From Acidobacteriota bacterium (GTDB lineage: Bacteria; Acidobacteriota; Blastocatellia; RBC074), in assembly GCA_018269055.1 (NCBI GenBank), contig JAFDVI010000020.1, forward strand, positions 310,001 through 374,000: a stretch of 64,000 nt of DNA, in the 5' to 3' direction. The notes beneath the pieces are model-generated. The model did no database searches. It was not told the origin of the DNA and was given only the letters and a program-made list of their open reading frames with translations. The position numbers were made by a program, and so were the translations under genes. This document shows, piece after piece, positions 22,109 to 33,195 of this stretch (within the stretch, counting starts at the first letter, position 1; every line of letters starts with the position of its first letter).

Positions 22109-23386
22109 TTACTTTCCAACGACTGGCAAGCCGCTCGGCACGCTGGCAGGCACAAGTGGCGGCGGAGAAAGATCGTTCAAGCCTTTCAAAAACGCGACTA
22201 AATCTTTCTTTTGTTGTTCGGTCAAATTCAGCTTAGCGACTTTGGAATCTTGGCTGTAGGCATCCTGGCCACGTCCGCGTCCGCCACCATCGTTGTAAAA
22301 CTCAACGACTTCTTCCAGCGTTTTGAAGGCTCCATTATGCATATATGGCGCAGTGCGTTCGACGTTGCGCAAACCCGGCGTTTTGAACATGCCGAATCCG
22401 TCTTCGCGGCGCATCACGGCTCCAAAGCCGGGGTCAGGGTCAATCGGCGAATTTTTGTCCGGCGAAGTCGTCGTTCCAATCGAAGCCAGCACGCCATCGT
22501 GAAAATTTGGCGGCGTATGGCAAACCGCGCATTGACCTTGACCCAAAAACACCACCAACCCGCGCAGTTGTTCGATCGTCAAAGCGTCATCTTTTCCTCT
22601 GACGAAATGATCGTAACTGGTTTCGGTGATATTCAGCTTGCGTTCAAACGCGGCAATGGCGCGCGCGATATTTTGCAGGTTGATTTCGCTGCCGTCCTGT
22701 TTGGATTTGAAGCCGAAGGCTTTGACAAATAATTCGCGGTATTGCGGAATCGCGCGCAATCGTTTCAGCAACTCGGCCAGATCGTGCTGGTTCATTTCGT
22801 TTTCGGCAAACAAAGGAACCAGCACCTGCTCTTCCAGCGTCGCCACACGGCCATCCCAGAACTGAAAGTTGTTGAATGCGACGTTGAACAGGCTGGGTGT
22901 ATTCCGCGGCAATTCCGGCCCTGTGCCTGCGCGATGCGCGCCGTAACCTCGCCCGCCAGCGCCAATGCCTTTGACCATTCCATCGGCCATTCCGTAATCC
23001 GGGTGATGGCACGAAGCGCACGAAGTCGTTTTGTCATTGGACAACACCGGGTCAAAGAAAAGCTGATAGCCGAGTTCGACTCGCGATGCTTCGCCTTGGT
23101 TATTGCGCGGTTCAACCGGCGCAGCGATTTGCGAAACATGTTCCGCCGCCAACGCCGCGCGCGCCAATCGCAACCAGGCTTGGCGATCTCCCGGCGCAGT
23201 CGTTTTGGCCAGTTCCGTGATTCGCTCAGTCGTCAAATCGGCGCTTTTTGAAACATCGTTTTGCCAGGCCCAGTAACCAGCAACGACCATTCCAGCAATC
23301 GCCAATCCGCCAATCATCAGTTTGAGTAGTTTGGCTCGCGGTCGTTTGACCGGCACACTTCCAGGCGGGTTGTTATTCAAGTTCAT
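22109..23386 (-). CDS. Di-haem cytochrome c peroxidase family protein
   Basis: 425 residues. One N-terminal membrane span ([19 protein letters not shown]) anchors or exports it. Two c-type haem sites are seen: CASCH (123-127) and CAVCH (286-290), spaced as in bacterial CcpA/MauG proteins. The region between them has [20 protein letters not shown], and the end has [35 protein letters not shown], both characteristic of the family. It would reduce hydrogen peroxide with electrons from a small cytochrome, or oxidise another substrate as MauG does. Nothing nearby names the partner. Confidence 0.93.
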   Translation of the reverse strand: MNLNNNPPGSVPVKRPRAKLLKLMIGGLAIAGMVVAGYWAWQNDVSKSADLTTERITELAKTTAPGDRQAWLRLARAALAAEHVSQIAAPVEPRNNQGEASRVELGYQLFFDPVLSNDKTTSCASCHHPDYGMADGMVKGIGAGGRGYGAHRAGTGPELPRNTPSLFNVAFNNFQFWDGRVATLEEQVLVPLFAENEMNQHDLAELLKRLRAIPQYRELFVKAFGFKSKQDGSEINLQNIARAIAAFERKLNITETSYDHFVRGKDDALTIEQLRGLVVFLGQGQCAVCHTPPNFHDGVLASIGTTTSPDKNSPIDPDPGFGAVMRREDGFGMFKTPGLRNVERTAPYMHNGAFKTLEEVVEFYNDGGGRGRGQDAYSQDSKVAKLNLTEQQKKDLVAFLKGLNDLSPPPLVPASVPSGLPVVGK

Positions 23387-23433
23387 AGCAGTTCAGTTAT
23401 TGACGGGGCGAGGAAAAACAGGGCTTGGGAAAC

Positions 23434-24492
23434 TTACTTCGGGTAATACCCAAACCGGGTTGTTGCGCGATACCCAGGCGTTTTGACTTTGACGCGAACG
23501 GAACGATAACCTCCGTCGCGAGCCGGATTTGTCGGGGTGTAAAAGATGACGTATTGGCTGCGAAGTTCATCGGCGACTTGCTGGTAAGCGCTGCCCAGAT
23601 CGTCAAAACTTTCCGGCAGAAAGATTCTGCCGCCGGTTTCTTCGGCAATGCGCATCAGATACATCTCACTTTTTTCCAGCTCATCCAGCGACATTTTCAA
23701 CCCCTCAATCCGCAATTGATTGGCCGCCGATGCGGAGTAATTTTTCTGGTAATACTCAAGCTTTTCGCGGTCGGATTGGCCTTGGATTCGAGTTTTGCTG
23801 ACCACGTAAACTGCGGTTTCCTCTTCGATCAGTGTGCGAAATGCCCGGTCGGGAGTGACCGAACCACGTCCGCTGTCAATGCCGTCAGTCAAAACGATGA
23901 TCGCTTTTCGACCTGTAACTTTTCCCAACTGCTCTTTGGCGGCCAGGTATAACGCGTCATTGAATTTGGTAAACATCCCGCTTCCCAACCGATTCATTGC
24001 GCGTTTCAGCGTGACGCGGTTGCCGGTCCAGTCCTGAACCAATTCGACTTTGTCGTCAAACCGAATCAGACAGATTTGGTCATCAGGATCGAGTTGATTG
24101 ATAAAATTCAGAGCTGCGAATTTGAAATCTTCCAGTTCGTGAGCCACGCTGCTGCTGGTATCAATCAACAGCACGACGTGAACCGGCAATCGCTTCAACG
24201 CGAATGAAGAGATCGGTTGTTGAATTTCGTCTTCGTAAATAATGAAATCTTCGGCCTTCAGGTTGGTGGCAAACTGCCCGGTTGTATCTCTGACCGTGAC
24301 CGGCAACAGGACCTCAGAAGTGTCAATGGCAATCGTATCTCCCGGAGTTTCCTTCGTCGTCGGTTTTTGCGGCTTGCCCTGATCACGCGTCGGGGATTGG
24401 GCGCAAACTATCGCCGAACTGACAAAAATCGTGAAGAGTAAAGCCAGCCAAATTTTGCCGTTTGCCTTTTGCCTTTTGCCTTTTGCCTTCAC
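23434..24492 (-). CDS. VWA-domain protein of the acidobacterial VWFA-related type
   Basis: 352 residues. A hydrophobic signal segment ([19 protein letters not shown]) follows a basic start. A short beta region ([31 protein letters not shown]) leads into a von Willebrand A domain with the MIDAS motif DTSSS (111-115) and VLTDGIDSG. The C-terminus is beta rich ([23 protein letters not shown]). This arrangement matches the VWFA-related family expanded in Acidobacteria. The start codon is GTG, overlapping the previous gene's stop as GTGA, so translation is probably coupled. Codons 3-13 are formed by a seven-base tandem repeat. Metal-dependent protein binding at the cell surface or in the periplasm is likely. 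The partner is unknown. Confidence 0.88.
   Translation of the reverse strand: MKAKGKRQKANGKIWLALLFTIFVSSAIVCAQSPTRDQGKPQKPTTKETPGDTIAIDTSEVLLPVTVRDTTGQFATNLKAEDFIIYEDEIQQPISSFALKRLPVHVVLLIDTSSSVAHELEDFKFAALNFINQLDPDDQICLIRFDDKVELVQDWTGNRVTLKRAMNRLGSGMFTKFNDALYLAAKEQLGKVTGRKAIIVLTDGIDSGRGSVTPDRAFRTLIEEETAVYVVSKTRIQGQSDREKLEYYQKNYSASAANQLRIEGLKMSLDELEKSEMYLMRIAEETGGRIFLPESFDDLGSAYQQVADELRSQYVIFYTPTNPARDGGYRSVRVKVKTPGYRATTRFGYYPK
24453..24487 (-). repeat. Five tandem copies of a 7-base unit just after the VWA start codon
   Basis: On the plus strand the unit is TTTTGCC, repeated at 24453, 24460 (first T changed to G), 24467, 24474 and 24481. It covers codons 2-14 of the VWA gene, giving [12 protein letters not shown]. 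Seven is not a multiple of three, so any change of one or two copies would shift the reading frame. Confidence 0.85.
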
Positions 24493-25253
24493 TTGGACTC
24501 ATCCATGGCCGTTTTCATCGCGGAAAGCACCCGTTCACTCACACGATTTTTCTTCAAATCCTCGACCGCTTTCGGTGAAAGATCGAATTCAACCTGGGAG
24601 CTTTCAATTTTGCGAATGATCGTGCCTTCGGAAAATCCGGCTTGCACCATTTCCAATACTCCGCCGTTGTCCAGCTTCGGCGCGCGTTCTAGTTTGGGCG
24701 TTGCGCCAGATGTTTCGCCGGATGGGCGAACGATCCTGACGGAAGCCGATCCCATCACTTCGCTGGAATCTTCGCGGTCGCCGTTCGGCCCAAAGCCGCG
24801 CGAACGGGCTTTGCTCTTTCCGCCGGATTGCGAGCCAAAAATCATGGCTTCTTCTTCCTTTTTGCGGGCTTCTTTTTCGGTGGGCAATTCTTTGAACACC
24901 GGCGAGCCATTAAAGAAAGCTTCATCGTCTTTGGCAAAAAATTCGTCGTCGCGAAGCGTGGTCAACCGTTGCGCCAAGTCACGGCGATTGGTGATTTCGA
25001 TCATTTCCGTGATGATCCGTTCGCTGACACTGCGTTTTTTGAGTTCCACCAGTTTGAGCGTGGAAATGTCGAACGCCGTTTCCGACGTGCGGATCAGCGT
25101 AATGATTGTGCGTTCTTTGAATCCGGCTTTGGTCAGGCTGACGATGGATTCATTGGTCAGAATTTCGCGGGGCTTTGGTTCTTGTGCGTAAGCGGTGTTT
25201 GCGGCGGTGAACGCAAACAGGAGAGCGAGGCAAAGAGGGACGAGATACTTCAT
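24489..25253 (-). CDS. Secreted protein with a duplicated approximately 50-residue domain
   Basis: 254 residues. A signal peptide ([24 protein letters not shown]) precedes two copies of the same unit. Copy one (about 34-84) has [36 protein letters not shown]. Copy two (about 196-246) has [37 protein letters not shown] charged linker of about 110 residues, rich in E, K, S and G, joins them. I do not know a named function for this repeat. Its stop overlaps the GTG start of the VWA gene, so the two products are probably made together and may act together in the periplasm. Confidence 0.8.
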   Translation of the reverse strand: MKYLVPLCLALLFAFTAANTAYAQEPKPREILTNESIVSLTKAGFKERTIITLIRTSETAFDISTLKLVELKKRSVSERIITEMIEITNRRDLAQRLTTLRDDEFFAKDDEAFFNGSPVFKELPTEKEARKKEEEAMIFGSQSGGKSKARSRGFGPNGDREDSSEVMGSASVRIVRPSGETSGATPKLERAPKLDNGGVLEMVQAGFSEGTIIRKIESSQVEFDLSPKAVEDLKKNRVSERVLSAMKTAMDESK

Positions 25254-25294
25254 AAATTTCCTCCTTCTCGACCGGCGACACCCGGACAGCCTGT

Positions 25295-26203
25295 TTACTG
25301 ACCGACTGCTCGGCGATAGGCAGTGTTGATTCGCCAGACGTAATTCACAGTTTCAGAGTAGGGGGGGATACGACGCCCATATTTCAAAACCGCACCTTCC
25401 CCGGCATTATACCCTGCCAGGGCCAAGTTTATATCCCCGCCAAACATATCAATCAACATCCGAAGGTAACGCGTTCCGGCATCTACATTTTCGACCGGGT
25501 CATGAATATTCCGCACACCCAATCGCGCCGCAGTCGCTGGCATCAATTGCATCAACCCGCGCGCCCCAACCCGTGACACCGCGCGATGATTGAATCCGGA
25601 TTCTTCGCGCATGACCAAATAAATCAACAGCGGATCAACACCATACTTCGCCGCATCGTAAACAATCAAACTATCCAAATTGCGGTTGCCAGTCGAAAAC
25701 CGTAGTGTGACGTCTTTGGGTAAGGCGGGCACCGAATCATTCACTTCAACTCCGGCAAGCACTTTCACAATTTCCGAGCGTTCGATATGCGTTTGCATGT
25801 TGCCTAGACGGTACACGATTCGCTCTGCTTCTTCCCAGACCGAGTCGGCGTCAATCTGAACCCCATCTCTTAACCACAACCGCGTCACAATACGCTTGCC
25901 GGGGTTTGGCCCTTTCTTCAATTCGGGACCTTCGCTCGTGGAAGTTGAGTTCGCCTTATTGCTTTTGTTCGAATTTGCCCCTTCCTCGGCAAGCTGTTTG
26001 GTGATTCGTACAACATCGGCTTTATTGACCGAAGCGACTACCTTCCCCTGTCGATACCAGACGGCTTCGGTCGTTTCCCATACTTCGTCGGCCTGAATGA
26101 CGCGCCCATCGCGCAACCGCAATTCGTCGGCAAATGCGGTCAAACCGCCTGCCAACAAACAACAGAGCAAAGCTCCAATCTGAATCGAAAAGCGAAACTT
26201 CAT
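25295..26203 (-). CDS. Lytic transglycosylase (SLT domain) with N-terminal repeats
   Basis: 302 residues. A signal peptide ([19 protein letters not shown]) is followed by two copies of a short motif ([19 protein letters not shown] and [19 protein letters not shown]), each ending in a basic beta stretch. The C-terminal SLT domain has the catalytic glutamate in [12 protein letters not shown], the [15 protein letters not shown] motif and [13 protein letters not shown]. It should cleave peptidoglycan glycan strands. The start at 26203 is the ATG before the signal peptide; an upstream reading from 26278 overlaps the AAA+ gene. The neighbourhood leads into the Tad pilus locus, so local wall opening for the pilus is a reasonable inference. 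Confidence 0.9.
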   Translation of the reverse strand: MKFRFSIQIGALLCCLLAGGLTAFADELRLRDGRVIQADEVWETTEAVWYRQGKVVASVNKADVVRITKQLAEEGANSNKSNKANSTSTSEGPELKKGPNPGKRIVTRLWLRDGVQIDADSVWEEAERIVYRLGNMQTHIERSEIVKVLAGVEVNDSVPALPKDVTLRFSTGNRNLDSLIVYDAAKYGVDPLLIYLVMREESGFNHRAVSRVGARGLMQLMPATAARLGVRNIHDPVENVDAGTRYLRMLIDMFGGDINLALAGYNAGEGAVLKYGRRIPPYSETVNYVWRINTAYRRAVGQ

Positions 26204-26234
26204 AGCTTTCTGCGACCTGACAACGGTCACCAAC

Positions 26235-27509
26235 CTAAACGTGCGCAATTCCGAAATAATTGCTCCAGGCCAGATCAAGCAGTTCCGTCGTCAGCGTGGG
26301 CTGCAAGCCTTTGTACTGGCAAATGTCCATGAAACGGTTGATCAAATCGCGGGGTTCGCAAGCTTTCATCACACGCCGTTCCGACGGATATTTCGAGATC
26401 AAATAATCCAGCACCAGCGGCTCATACGACACGCCCGCGCCTTCGGTATAGCGTTCGAAAATGCGGCGATAGGTTTCTTCCGATGGAGGTTCGATGCGCA
26501 CGCGATACCCCATTCGGCGCAGGAACGCTTCATCCACCAACCGGCTTGGTTCCAGGTTGGTCGAAAAGACAACCAGTTCTTCAAACGGCACACTGATTTT
26601 TTTGCCGGTGTGCAGCGTCAGAAAATCCACTTTGCGTTCCAGCGGCACGATCCAGCGATTGAGTAATTCTTCCGGCTCGACGCGTTGACGACCAAAATCG
26701 TCAATCACCAGCGTTCCGCAATTGGCTTTCATCTGGAACGGCGCTTCGTAATATCGTGCAGCCCGGTTGTAAATCAGGTCGGTGCTTTCCAGCGTCATTT
26801 CACCGCCAACAATGATCAGCGGACGGGTAATCCTTAGCCAGCGCCGATCGTAGGTATCGTATTGCGCTTCGTCCAGCGACCGTTCGTGGTTGTGCGCGTC
26901 ATAAAGATTGACGACGTGTTCATCCACGGCCACGGCAAAAGGAATCCAGACCGGTGTTTGCAGCGCATTGTTAATGCGTTCGGCGACGGAAGTTTTGCCC
27001 GTCCCCGGAATTCCGGAGATAAACAAACTCCGGCGTGAGTTAATCGCAAACCCAAGCGTTTGCAGCAAACTATCCGGCAAAACCAGATCGTGGAATGCTT
27101 CGGAAACCGTATCCGGCCCGACCAGTTCTTCGGGCTGCGCCTGAGATCGCATCATTGCCGTGTACGCAGGCAATGAAACCGGCGTCGGCCCGACATAACC
27201 GGAAATTTCCATGATGCGGCGCAATTGGTCCCACCCGCGATCCAGCACGGCGTAGCGGTTGTTGTTCAACCCGACATTGCCGCGAATTTCCACCAGCTTT
27301 TCGCGATACAAATGCTGCATCAGCGTTTCGGTCAGGCTGACGGGCAAACACATACGCTCGGCAATGCCGGCAGTCGTTTGAATGGTTTCCGTTGCCGCCG
27401 TTTTCAAGGCCAAATCGGCCAGGGATTGAAAAGATAAGCCCGTCTCTTCAAAAGATTCGGGCATCGGCGGCGCAAAGGGTGCTGTTTTGGCTTGTACTGC
27501 TTCTGGCAT
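26235..27509 (-). CDS. AAA+ ATPase next to the Tad locus
   Basis: 424 residues. An N-terminal region of about 130 residues resembles a winged helix ([33 protein letters not shown]). The AAA+ core has Walker [10 protein letters not shown], Walker [11 protein letters not shown], a sensor asparagine in [10 protein letters not shown] and an arginine-rich second region ([15 protein letters not shown]). There is no signal peptide. It is a cytoplasmic ATPase of the wider MoxR/ClpX-like group and I cannot name it further. It lies 31 bases upstream of the transglycosylase start and on the same strand as the pilus genes. A regulatory or assembly role for the pilus is an inference from position. Confidence 0.8.
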   Translation of the reverse strand: MPEAVQAKTAPFAPPMPESFEETGLSFQSLADLALKTAATETIQTTAGIAERMCLPVSLTETLMQHLYREKLVEIRGNVGLNNNRYAVLDRGWDQLRRIMEISGYVGPTPVSLPAYTAMMRSQAQPEELVGPDTVSEAFHDLVLPDSLLQTLGFAINSRRSLFISGIPGTGKTSVAERINNALQTPVWIPFAVAVDEHVVNLYDAHNHERSLDEAQYDTYDRRWLRITRPLIIVGGEMTLESTDLIYNRAARYYEAPFQMKANCGTLVIDDFGRQRVEPEELLNRWIVPLERKVDFLTLHTGKKISVPFEELVVFSTNLEPSRLVDEAFLRRMGYRVRIEPPSEETYRRIFERYTEGAGVSYEPLVLDYLISKYPSERRVMKACEPRDLINRFMDICQYKGLQPTLTTELLDLAWSNYFGIAHV

Positions 27510-27531
27510 AGTTTTGAGTAGACGGTAATCA

Positions 27532-27616
27532 GTAGACAGTAGTCAGAAAAACAGCAGTTCGATACAAGCTTTCGCAAGCAATGCATTTTTCTACTATTTG
27601 ACTGACTGCTGTCTAC
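27532..27616. repeat. Inverted repeat with GTAG heads (palindrome 8)
   Basis: Arms of 15 bases at 27532-27546 (GTAGACAGTAGTCAG) and 27602-27616 match at 14 positions, with a 55-base AT-rich centre. It lies between the AAA+ gene and the TPR fusion gene. Confidence 0.6.
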
Positions 27617-27626
27617 CTCAGAAAGG

Positions 27627-30407
27627 TTAGGGTTGCCGATCAACAACCTGATCTTTGTTCTTTTCGGCTTCAGTGAGTTTTTTGGCCTGCGCCTGCAACG
27701 CGCCGGCTTCGCGCAACCAACCTTTGCGTTCGTAAAGTTGCGCCAAATTGTTCATTGCGCTCAGCGAATCCGGTTTGATCTTCAACGCGGTTTCGTAGGA
27801 TTTGATGGCATCATCGTACCGGCCATCTTGTGAATAAATGAAGCCCAGATTCAACAGTGCGCCGACTTCGCCAACAGCAATGATGAAATGCTCTTTGGCA
27901 TTGTCGTAATCGCCTTTGCGCCCGTAGGCCAAACCGATGTTGTTGTGCATGCGGCGGTCATTCGGCGTGATTTTCAGCCCGCGTTTGTAGTACTTGACTG
28001 AGTTTCCAAAATCGCTGGACAAATAATACGAATAGCCGATGTTGTTCAGAAAGCGCGCATTATTCGATTCAATCTTCAACGCTTTTTTGTATTCATCTTG
28101 CGCCTGGATGTACTGCCCTTTTTCGTCGTAACAAACGCCGAGCAAATTGTAGGCTTCGGCATAATTCGGTTGCAGAACCGTCGCCGCCACCAGTTTTTCA
28201 ATGGCGCCGTCCACCCGTCCTTTTTCCCGCAGATCAATTGCGTCATCAAACATATTTTGAGCAGCGACTTCCGCCGTCGTGGCTTCAGCGGTCGTGCCGT
28301 TGGCATCGGCAATTTGATCCGGCGAACCGCTTTGCGAACGGTTGAGCGGAATCACGCGCATTTTTTCCAGGTCTTTTTCGGAAGCTTTCTTGGCTAGATT
28401 ATTGTCATTGCGTTTGAACATTCTGGCGACCAGACGGAACGGCGCGCCAAAAACGCGCTTGAAGGCATTGCCTTTTTTCCCATTTTGTCCGGCGTCGTCG
28501 CTTTCCGGCGCGTCATCGAACCAGAAAAAGTTTGAGCCGGAGTCCAGGTTGGCAACCACGTGATTGCGAATGCTGGGAACGGTGGTGACAACACCAACGC
28601 TCAGCACTGCAATAGTGGCCGTAGCGAGAACCGGGTGACGAAAAGAACGGATAATCTTTTTCAGAGTCATAAACTCACCTTTCTGAATTTCAGCGAATGA
28701 TGAAGAGCTTGTGAAAAGCTCGCCGGAATTCCGCTGACCGTTAGCGGGTTGGTTGTGGGGCACGGTCTCAGAAATCAAATTCGATGTTTGGCTTACTGCC
28801 TGACTTGTCTGTGCCGGGGCTGTTCGGATCAAAATCTGCGAAACCGAATCTTCATAAATGCGCGCCCATTTTCCACTATAAAGGGCAATTTGCGCCAGAG
28901 CTTGGCCGCGTTTGAGCAACATCCAGTCAATGGAGCGTTTGTCCAGAATTTCTTCCAGCTCTCGCCAATCGGAGCGAAGACTTTCCAGTTTGCCCATTTC
29001 ATCCAGCACCGTGCCTTGCCGGTAAAAATCGCTGCGACCATCGGCAAAAACCTTGAACTGGCGGTAAATCAAATATCCACCAAATTGGTCCGGCGCATAC
29101 AAACGGCCCGACAACTGACTGATTTGCGGGTTTTGATGTACGAACCGTACCGCACCCGCCGGGAAGCGTTTGTCGTCGAAACGCGGAGAAAGCAGTTTGT
29201 CGGCCAAACCGGTGCTGGCGGCAAAAATAACAAACGCGACAGCCGCGACGTAACAGGAAGCTCCGGTCAATTGACGATTGATTGCCATGGTGCTCCGGTA
29301 CCAACCGCGAGCGGCGCGCACTGCCTTAGAGCGAGTTTCTTCGCCCTGCGCTGCCCGGTTGAAAAGTTCCGCGAATAAAATGCTCAACTGCTCGGCGATG
29401 ATCGGCGTCAATACCACGACCGCCAACGTCACGTGACGTTCCGATTGCAAGGTCAAATGCCCCCATAACAAAACCAATCCGGTTTCGACGAATCGTTTTT
29501 GCCGGAGCGCATTGACCGCCGCGATAATTCCCAGCAGCAGTAAAACTTCAATCAGCTTGCCATCCGTGGAATGAAAATTGGGCGATTGAAACTCTTCAAT
29601 CGTCGCAAGCAATTGTTTGTCCGTCAGGTAGCTCCACAAATGGCCGTACAATTTGTACCCATACGGCGTCAGCATGGCGGCGAACAACGACAGCACGCCG
29701 ACCAGCGAATAAGTTTTCAACACAAGGAACAGTTCCCTGCTTCGCCATTCTCCTCGCGCTGCAAATTCCAGCGCTTCGCCGACGGCGTAAACTCCCAACA
29801 CAGCCAGAGTTACAACAAACGCGCCGTGTAAGTTCGCCCAAAGCGCAACCAGCAGTGGAACTGCAAAAATCCATTTCGAGCGTTTGCGGCGAAAACGTTC
29901 CACCAGCGCGCACCATACAACCATCAGCAAAATCGAAAGCAAATGCGGTCGCGCCAACCAATGAACAATGCTGGCAATCGCGGCAAAAACCGTCAGCACC
30001 GTGGCCAGAATCGGGTCGGCTCCACGGTTGAGCATCACCCAACCGAGCGCCGCATAACTGACCACCAAAACCAGAAGCGCTCCGCCAACAATGCCTGCCA
30101 ACCCGCGCCAACCGTGCAACGCTCCCATCAAAACATCGGTCAGCCATTCCCACGCAAACCACTGAGCGCCATTCATCGTGTGCGAAAAAGGATCCTGGCG
30201 CGGAACAGCGTGCGTTTTCAGAATCAGTTCGCCCGTGCGGATGTGCCACCCCGTGTCGCTATCCAACAAAAACCGGTACGAATTGGTGACCAGCAGTTGC
30301 AGCACCAATAAAACAGTCAATCCGCCCAGCGACGGCAATAGCCAACGGGCGACAAAACCGACTTGTTTATCACTTGCTCGACGGAGTTGCCGTCCTGCCT
30401 GCGTCAT
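27627..30407 (-). CDS. Polytopic GT-C-like membrane protein fused to a TPR protein
   Basis: 926 residues in one open frame. Residues 1-430 hold about ten hydrophobic segments with [34 protein letters not shown] and [12 protein letters not shown], a pattern of GT-C-like membrane glycosyltransferase relatives. A soluble part with [24 protein letters not shown] follows. From about residue 580 the protein starts anew with a basic stretch and a membrane span ([10 protein letters not shown], then [14 protein letters not shown]). It ends in five or so TPR units ([35 protein letters not shown]). An ATG at 28670 has AAGGTGAG three bases upstream, so the TPR part may also be made separately. Either the two genes fused by stop loss or both forms exist. 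The TPR part could serve as TadD. Confidence 0.78.
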   Translation of the reverse strand: MTQAGRQLRRASDKQVGFVARWLLPSLGGLTVLLVLQLLVTNSYRFLLDSDTGWHIRTGELILKTHAVPRQDPFSHTMNGAQWFAWEWLTDVLMGALHGWRGLAGIVGGALLVLVVSYAALGWVMLNRGADPILATVLTVFAAIASIVHWLARPHLLSILLMVVWCALVERFRRKRSKWIFAVPLLVALWANLHGAFVVTLAVLGVYAVGEALEFAARGEWRSRELFLVLKTYSLVGVLSLFAAMLTPYGYKLYGHLWSYLTDKQLLATIEEFQSPNFHSTDGKLIEVLLLLGIIAAVNALRQKRFVETGLVLLWGHLTLQSERHVTLAVVVLTPIIAEQLSILFAELFNRAAQGEETRSKAVRAARGWYRSTMAINRQLTGASCYVAAVAFVIFAASTGLADKLLSPRFDDKRFPAGAVRFVHQNPQISQLSGRLYAPDQFGGYLIYRQFKVFADGRSDFYRQGTVLDEMGKLESLRSDWRELEEILDKRSIDWMLLKRGQALAQIALYSGKWARIYEDSVSQILIRTAPAQTSQAVSQTSNLISETVPHNQPANGQRNSGELFTSSSSFAEIQKGEFMTLKKIIRSFRHPVLATATIAVLSVGVVTTVPSIRNHVVANLDSGSNFFWFDDAPESDDAGQNGKKGNAFKRVFGAPFRLVARMFKRNDNNLAKKASEKDLEKMRVIPLNRSQSGSPDQIADANGTTAEATTAEVAAQNMFDDAIDLREKGRVDGAIEKLVAATVLQPNYAEAYNLLGVCYDEKGQYIQAQDEYKKALKIESNNARFLNNIGYSYYLSSDFGNSVKYYKRGLKITPNDRRMHNNIGLAYGRKGDYDNAKEHFIIAVGEVGALLNLGFIYSQDGRYDDAIKSYETALKIKPDSLSAMNNLAQLYERKGWLREAGALQAQAKKLTEAEKNKDQVVDRQP
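28668..28683 (-). promoter_or_regulatory. Internal ribosome binding site and ATG in the fusion gene
   Basis: On the minus strand AAAGGTGAG is followed by TTT and ATG (28668-28670). Translation from here would give a 347-residue protein with its own membrane span and TPR repeats. The site is better than expected by chance inside a coding region, and suggests that two genes were once separate. Confidence 0.5.
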
Positions 30408-30431
30408 TCGTTTGGGTGGCAGTTTCGGAAA

Positions 30432-30492
30432 TACAGGCTTTAGTCCACTGCACGGCTAAAGTTGGAAATCAGGCAGCCTAAAGGCTGTACTC
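30432..30492. repeat. Decayed palindromic element 9
   Basis: A clear small hairpin (CAGCCT, AA, AGGCTG at 30474-30487) and a second, weaker one (CTTTAG with CTAAAG) lie in inverse order, with similar outer bases (ATACAG and CTGTACT). It looks like an eroded doublet of the same general kind. It lies between the DUF192 gene and the GT-C/TPR gene. Confidence 0.4.
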
Positions 30493-30511
30493 AAAAACTG
30501 TTTATGGACAA

Positions 30512-30859
30512 TCATTCTCGAATGAATTCGAGCTGATCGCCGACTTTGAGTTGGGCTTGGGAGATGGTGTGCGCTGACATTTCCAGCACGCTTCGCGCGT
30601 CTCTGTGAGGAGCCGTCAGGCGAAACGGGCGCAAATTTTCAACCAACTTGATGATTCGCAATTCACGATCAAGAAAGATCACATCAATCGCGTAATGCAT
30701 CCACCAAGTATGGACGCCATTGCAGGGGCGCAGCCAAAGTGCTTCAGCGGGGGCGAGACGGCTGCGAGCAATCAAGCCGCGCAGCCGCGTGAAAAAAGTG
30801 TTGGCTAATACAACCTTCTCAGCCAATAGCTGACCGGTTGCACGATGGTAAAACTTCAT
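30512..30859 (-). CDS. DUF192 family protein
   Basis: 115 residues, the size of a single DUF192 domain. The family pattern is clear: LANTFFTRLRGLIARSRL, then LWLRPCNGVHTWWMHYAIDVIFLD, and at the end ARSVLEMSAHTISQAQLKVGDQLEF. Unlike many members it has no signal peptide. DUF192 genes are often seen next to Tad pilus genes, and here the gene is the next full gene downstream of the pilus cluster. The biochemical role is unknown. Confidence 0.9.
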   Translation of the reverse strand: MKFYHRATGQLLAEKVVLANTFFTRLRGLIARSRLAPAEALWLRPCNGVHTWWMHYAIDVIFLDRELRIIKLVENLRPFRLTAPHRDARSVLEMSAHTISQAQLKVGDQLEFIRE

Positions 30860-30920
30860 GTTCGAGGTCAGGGCAGCTTAAGTCAGGACTCAGAACGTGA
30901 CGGAGCAATGACGGATGCGC

Positions 30921-30954
30921 CAATCTCAAATTTCAGAGTCGAAATTTGAGATTG
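30921..30954. repeat. Perfect AT-rich hairpin after the 51-residue gene (palindrome 10)
   Basis: Perfect arms of 14 bases (CAATCTCAAATTTC and its complement) enclose the loop AGAGTC. The hairpin begins ten bases after the stop codon of the small membrane gene on the minus strand. It may reduce read-through, but lacks a T run and is AT rich, so a terminator call is uncertain. Confidence 0.5.
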
Positions 30955-30963
30955 CAGCGGAGC

Positions 30964-31119
30964 CTAATCCCATTCGTCGTCTTTTTCTTTCATCCTGCGA
31001 CGGACGACGATCACACTTAACACTGCCGCGATGACTAAAAGAACTGCGATGATAACGTAGTTGACTGTTAAATCCGGTCTCTCTGATTCCTGTAAAAACA
31101 GAGCCGCCAAGATCTCCAT
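30964..31119 (-). CDS. 51-residue single-span membrane protein at the end of the Tad cluster
   Basis: A short gene read directly from the sequence: ATG at 31117-31119, TAG at 30964-30966, 51 residues. AAGGAG lies nine bases before the ATG, a strong site. The product has a short polar N-terminus (LQESERPDLTVN), one membrane span (YVIIAVLLVIAAVLSVIVV) and a very basic then acidic tail (RRRMKEKDDEWD). The positive residues after the span predict the C-terminus inside the cell. It begins 60 bases after tadC, so it is likely part of the pilus operon. The family is unknown to me. Confidence 0.72.
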   Translation of the reverse strand: MEILAALFLQESERPDLTVNYVIIAVLLVIAAVLSVIVVRRRMKEKDDEWD

Positions 31120-31179
31120 CGGGGGGTCTCCTTGTTTCAATAAAGATAAGAGTTATTTGGGTTTAGTCAGAGCGAAAAC

Positions 31180-32118
31180 CTACTGGCTAATGAATCCGAA
31201 CAGATCGTAAATTTTGATCAGTGCCGGTCCCATCAGCACGATCAAAAGCGCCGGAAAGATAAACAACAGCAGGGGGAAAATCAACTTAATGGTGGCTTTG
31301 GCGACCATCTCTTCGGCGCGTTGACGTCGCTTGGTTCGCATCGAATCGGCAAATACGCGCAAGCTGTCAGCAATGGAAGTTCCGAAGCGGTCGGTTTGCA
31401 CCAACATCGCCACCAACGATTTCACATCGTCCACTCCGGTGCGGTCGCCCAGGTTGCGCAACGCTTCGTCGCGCGGTTTGCCAGCGCGAATTTCACGGTT
31501 GGTTATGGCCAGTTCGCCGGACAGATTGGGTTCAACCAATTCCATTTCCCGGCCCACACGATGGAGCGCCGCATTCAATCCCAAACCAGCTTCGACGCAA
31601 ACCACCATCAGGTCCAGCGCATCGGGCAACGCGCGTGTGATTCTGTTTTTCCGTTTGGTGATTTGGCGCGACAACATAAACGAGGGCATGAATCCGCCAT
31701 AACCAAGCGCGACAATCGTTAAACCAATCGTTCCCGTATCAACCGGCTTGCGTAAAATGACCGTCAGGAAAAAGAAAACCAAGGTCGGCAACACCAACAT
31801 GGAAATCAACTGGATCGCACGATAAATCGTCGCGGCATTTTCCCCGTAATACCCGGCCTGGATCAGGCGTCTGCGCAATCGGCGAAGATTGCGTGGCGAC
31901 GGTTGCGGGACGAATTGCGCCAAAGGTTTGGCAATGCGCTCAACAACGACGGTGGAAACATTTGGCGGAGCCGCTTCTTCCACTGCGCGAGGGTTGATTT
32001 CCCTCAATCGAGTTTCGACTGGATTCACCGGACGAACGAAGAAAAAGTACGCGGCAATTCCTATGCTGACGACTGTCCCGAACAGGGCTGAAAAGAAAAA
32101 TAGTGCGTTGCTATCCAT
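31180..32118 (-). CDS. tadC: Tad pilus inner membrane platform protein TadC
   Basis: 312 residues with the type II secretion F domain. It has an N-terminal membrane span, a pair of spans near the middle ([19 protein letters not shown]) and a C-terminal span ([19 protein letters not shown]). The cytoplasmic helical bundle contains [24 protein letters not shown] and [33 protein letters not shown], typical of TadC. It should pair with TadB to form the platform on which the TadA ATPase acts. It starts 33 bases after the tadB stop. Confidence 0.93.
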   Translation of the reverse strand: MDSNALFFFSALFGTVVSIGIAAYFFFVRPVNPVETRLREINPRAVEEAAPPNVSTVVVERIAKPLAQFVPQPSPRNLRRLRRRLIQAGYYGENAATIYRAIQLISMLVLPTLVFFFLTVILRKPVDTGTIGLTIVALGYGGFMPSFMLSRQITKRKNRITRALPDALDLMVVCVEAGLGLNAALHRVGREMELVEPNLSGELAITNREIRAGKPRDEALRNLGDRTGVDDVKSLVAMLVQTDRFGTSIADSLRVFADSMRTKRRQRAEEMVAKATIKLIFPLLLFIFPALLIVLMGPALIKIYDLFGFISQ

Positions 32119-32151
32119 AACTTTAGCTTCCCCAGCTTTTCAAAAATGAGG

Positions 32152-33126
32152 CTATACCTCGATGTCCACGATCTTGCGAATGATCAACCAACCAATGATT
32201 TGCATTATCACGCCGCCGCCCAATATGTAATACCCCAGCGGATGTTCATACATGGATTTCATGTACTGCGGGTTGACCAGATTGATCCAGAAGAACAGAA
32301 AAAACGGCAATGCGCTGACCACATATCCGGACAACCGTGCCTGCGCGGATTTGACGCGAATTTCGCCCTGAATGCGGAAGCGTTCGCGAATGGTGTGGCT
32401 GATGTTGCGCAGCACTTCGGACAAGTTGCCGCCGATTTCCCGCTGAATCAGAACCGCCGTCACGCATAGTTTCAAATCCAGAATCGGCACGCGTTCGCAC
32501 ATATTTTCAAGCGCGGATTTGATATTCAACCCCAGATTTTGCTCTTCGTAGGTTTTGCCAAATTCGCGCGAAATTGGTTCCGGCATTTCGGTCGCCACCA
32601 TTTGCAGGGCAGAACTGAAACTATGTCCGGCCTGCAGCGAACGCACCATCAATTCCAGCGCATCGGGCAATTGCTCCAGGAATTTGTTGAATCGGCGGCG
32701 ACGTTTGTTTAGAACCCACAGATACGGCGCAATCATCACGACAATTGCCACGATGAACATCGCCATCAGCGAGCCGGAGAAAAAGAAAATCAACAATCCG
32801 GCGACTAACCCGGCGATCAAACTGTAAATGATGAAGCGGTAAACTGTGATCTTTTGGTCCGCCTGGCGCAGCGTGTTTTGCAGCCGGTTGAAAATCTCAA
32901 AGCGAATCAGTGCACGGTGAAACATTGGCACCGTGCTAAGCAGTTCGTCTTTGAGAAGCTGCATTTCACGCTGACTGGCGCCGCCGCGCTCCTGCACCAA
33001 CTGTTTCAGCCGATCATCAATGCGTTTGCGATATTCGTCCGTGTCGCGGCTGACGAAAAAGTAAAACGCCACAATCAAAAAGATGGCAGCGATCAATGCC
33101 GGAAAAACAAAAACTACCAAATCCAT
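32152..33126 (-). CDS. tadB: Tad pilus inner membrane platform protein TadB
   Basis: 324 residues, another type II secretion F-domain protein: [38 protein letters not shown], then [41 protein letters not shown]. It has one N-terminal span, two near residues 110-140 and two close to the C-terminus. The ATG at 33126 is preceded by GGGGATCCT and begins with the membrane segment ([16 protein letters not shown]). A TTG start at 33144 is possible but has no better site. Confidence 0.93.
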   Translation of the reverse strand: MDLVVFVFPALIAAIFLIVAFYFFVSRDTDEYRKRIDDRLKQLVQERGGASQREMQLLKDELLSTVPMFHRALIRFEIFNRLQNTLRQADQKITVYRFIIYSLIAGLVAGLLIFFFSGSLMAMFIVAIVVMIAPYLWVLNKRRRRFNKFLEQLPDALELMVRSLQAGHSFSSALQMVATEMPEPISREFGKTYEEQNLGLNIKSALENMCERVPILDLKLCVTAVLIQREIGGNLSEVLRNISHTIRERFRIQGEIRVKSAQARLSGYVVSALPFFLFFWINLVNPQYMKSMYEHPLGYYILGGGVIMQIIGWLIIRKIVDIEV

Positions 33127-33195
33127 AGGATCCCCGTGTAACAAAAGCTGTGGTCCAATCCATCAGTGGAAACTGGCCCAGGCTCCTGAATTATT

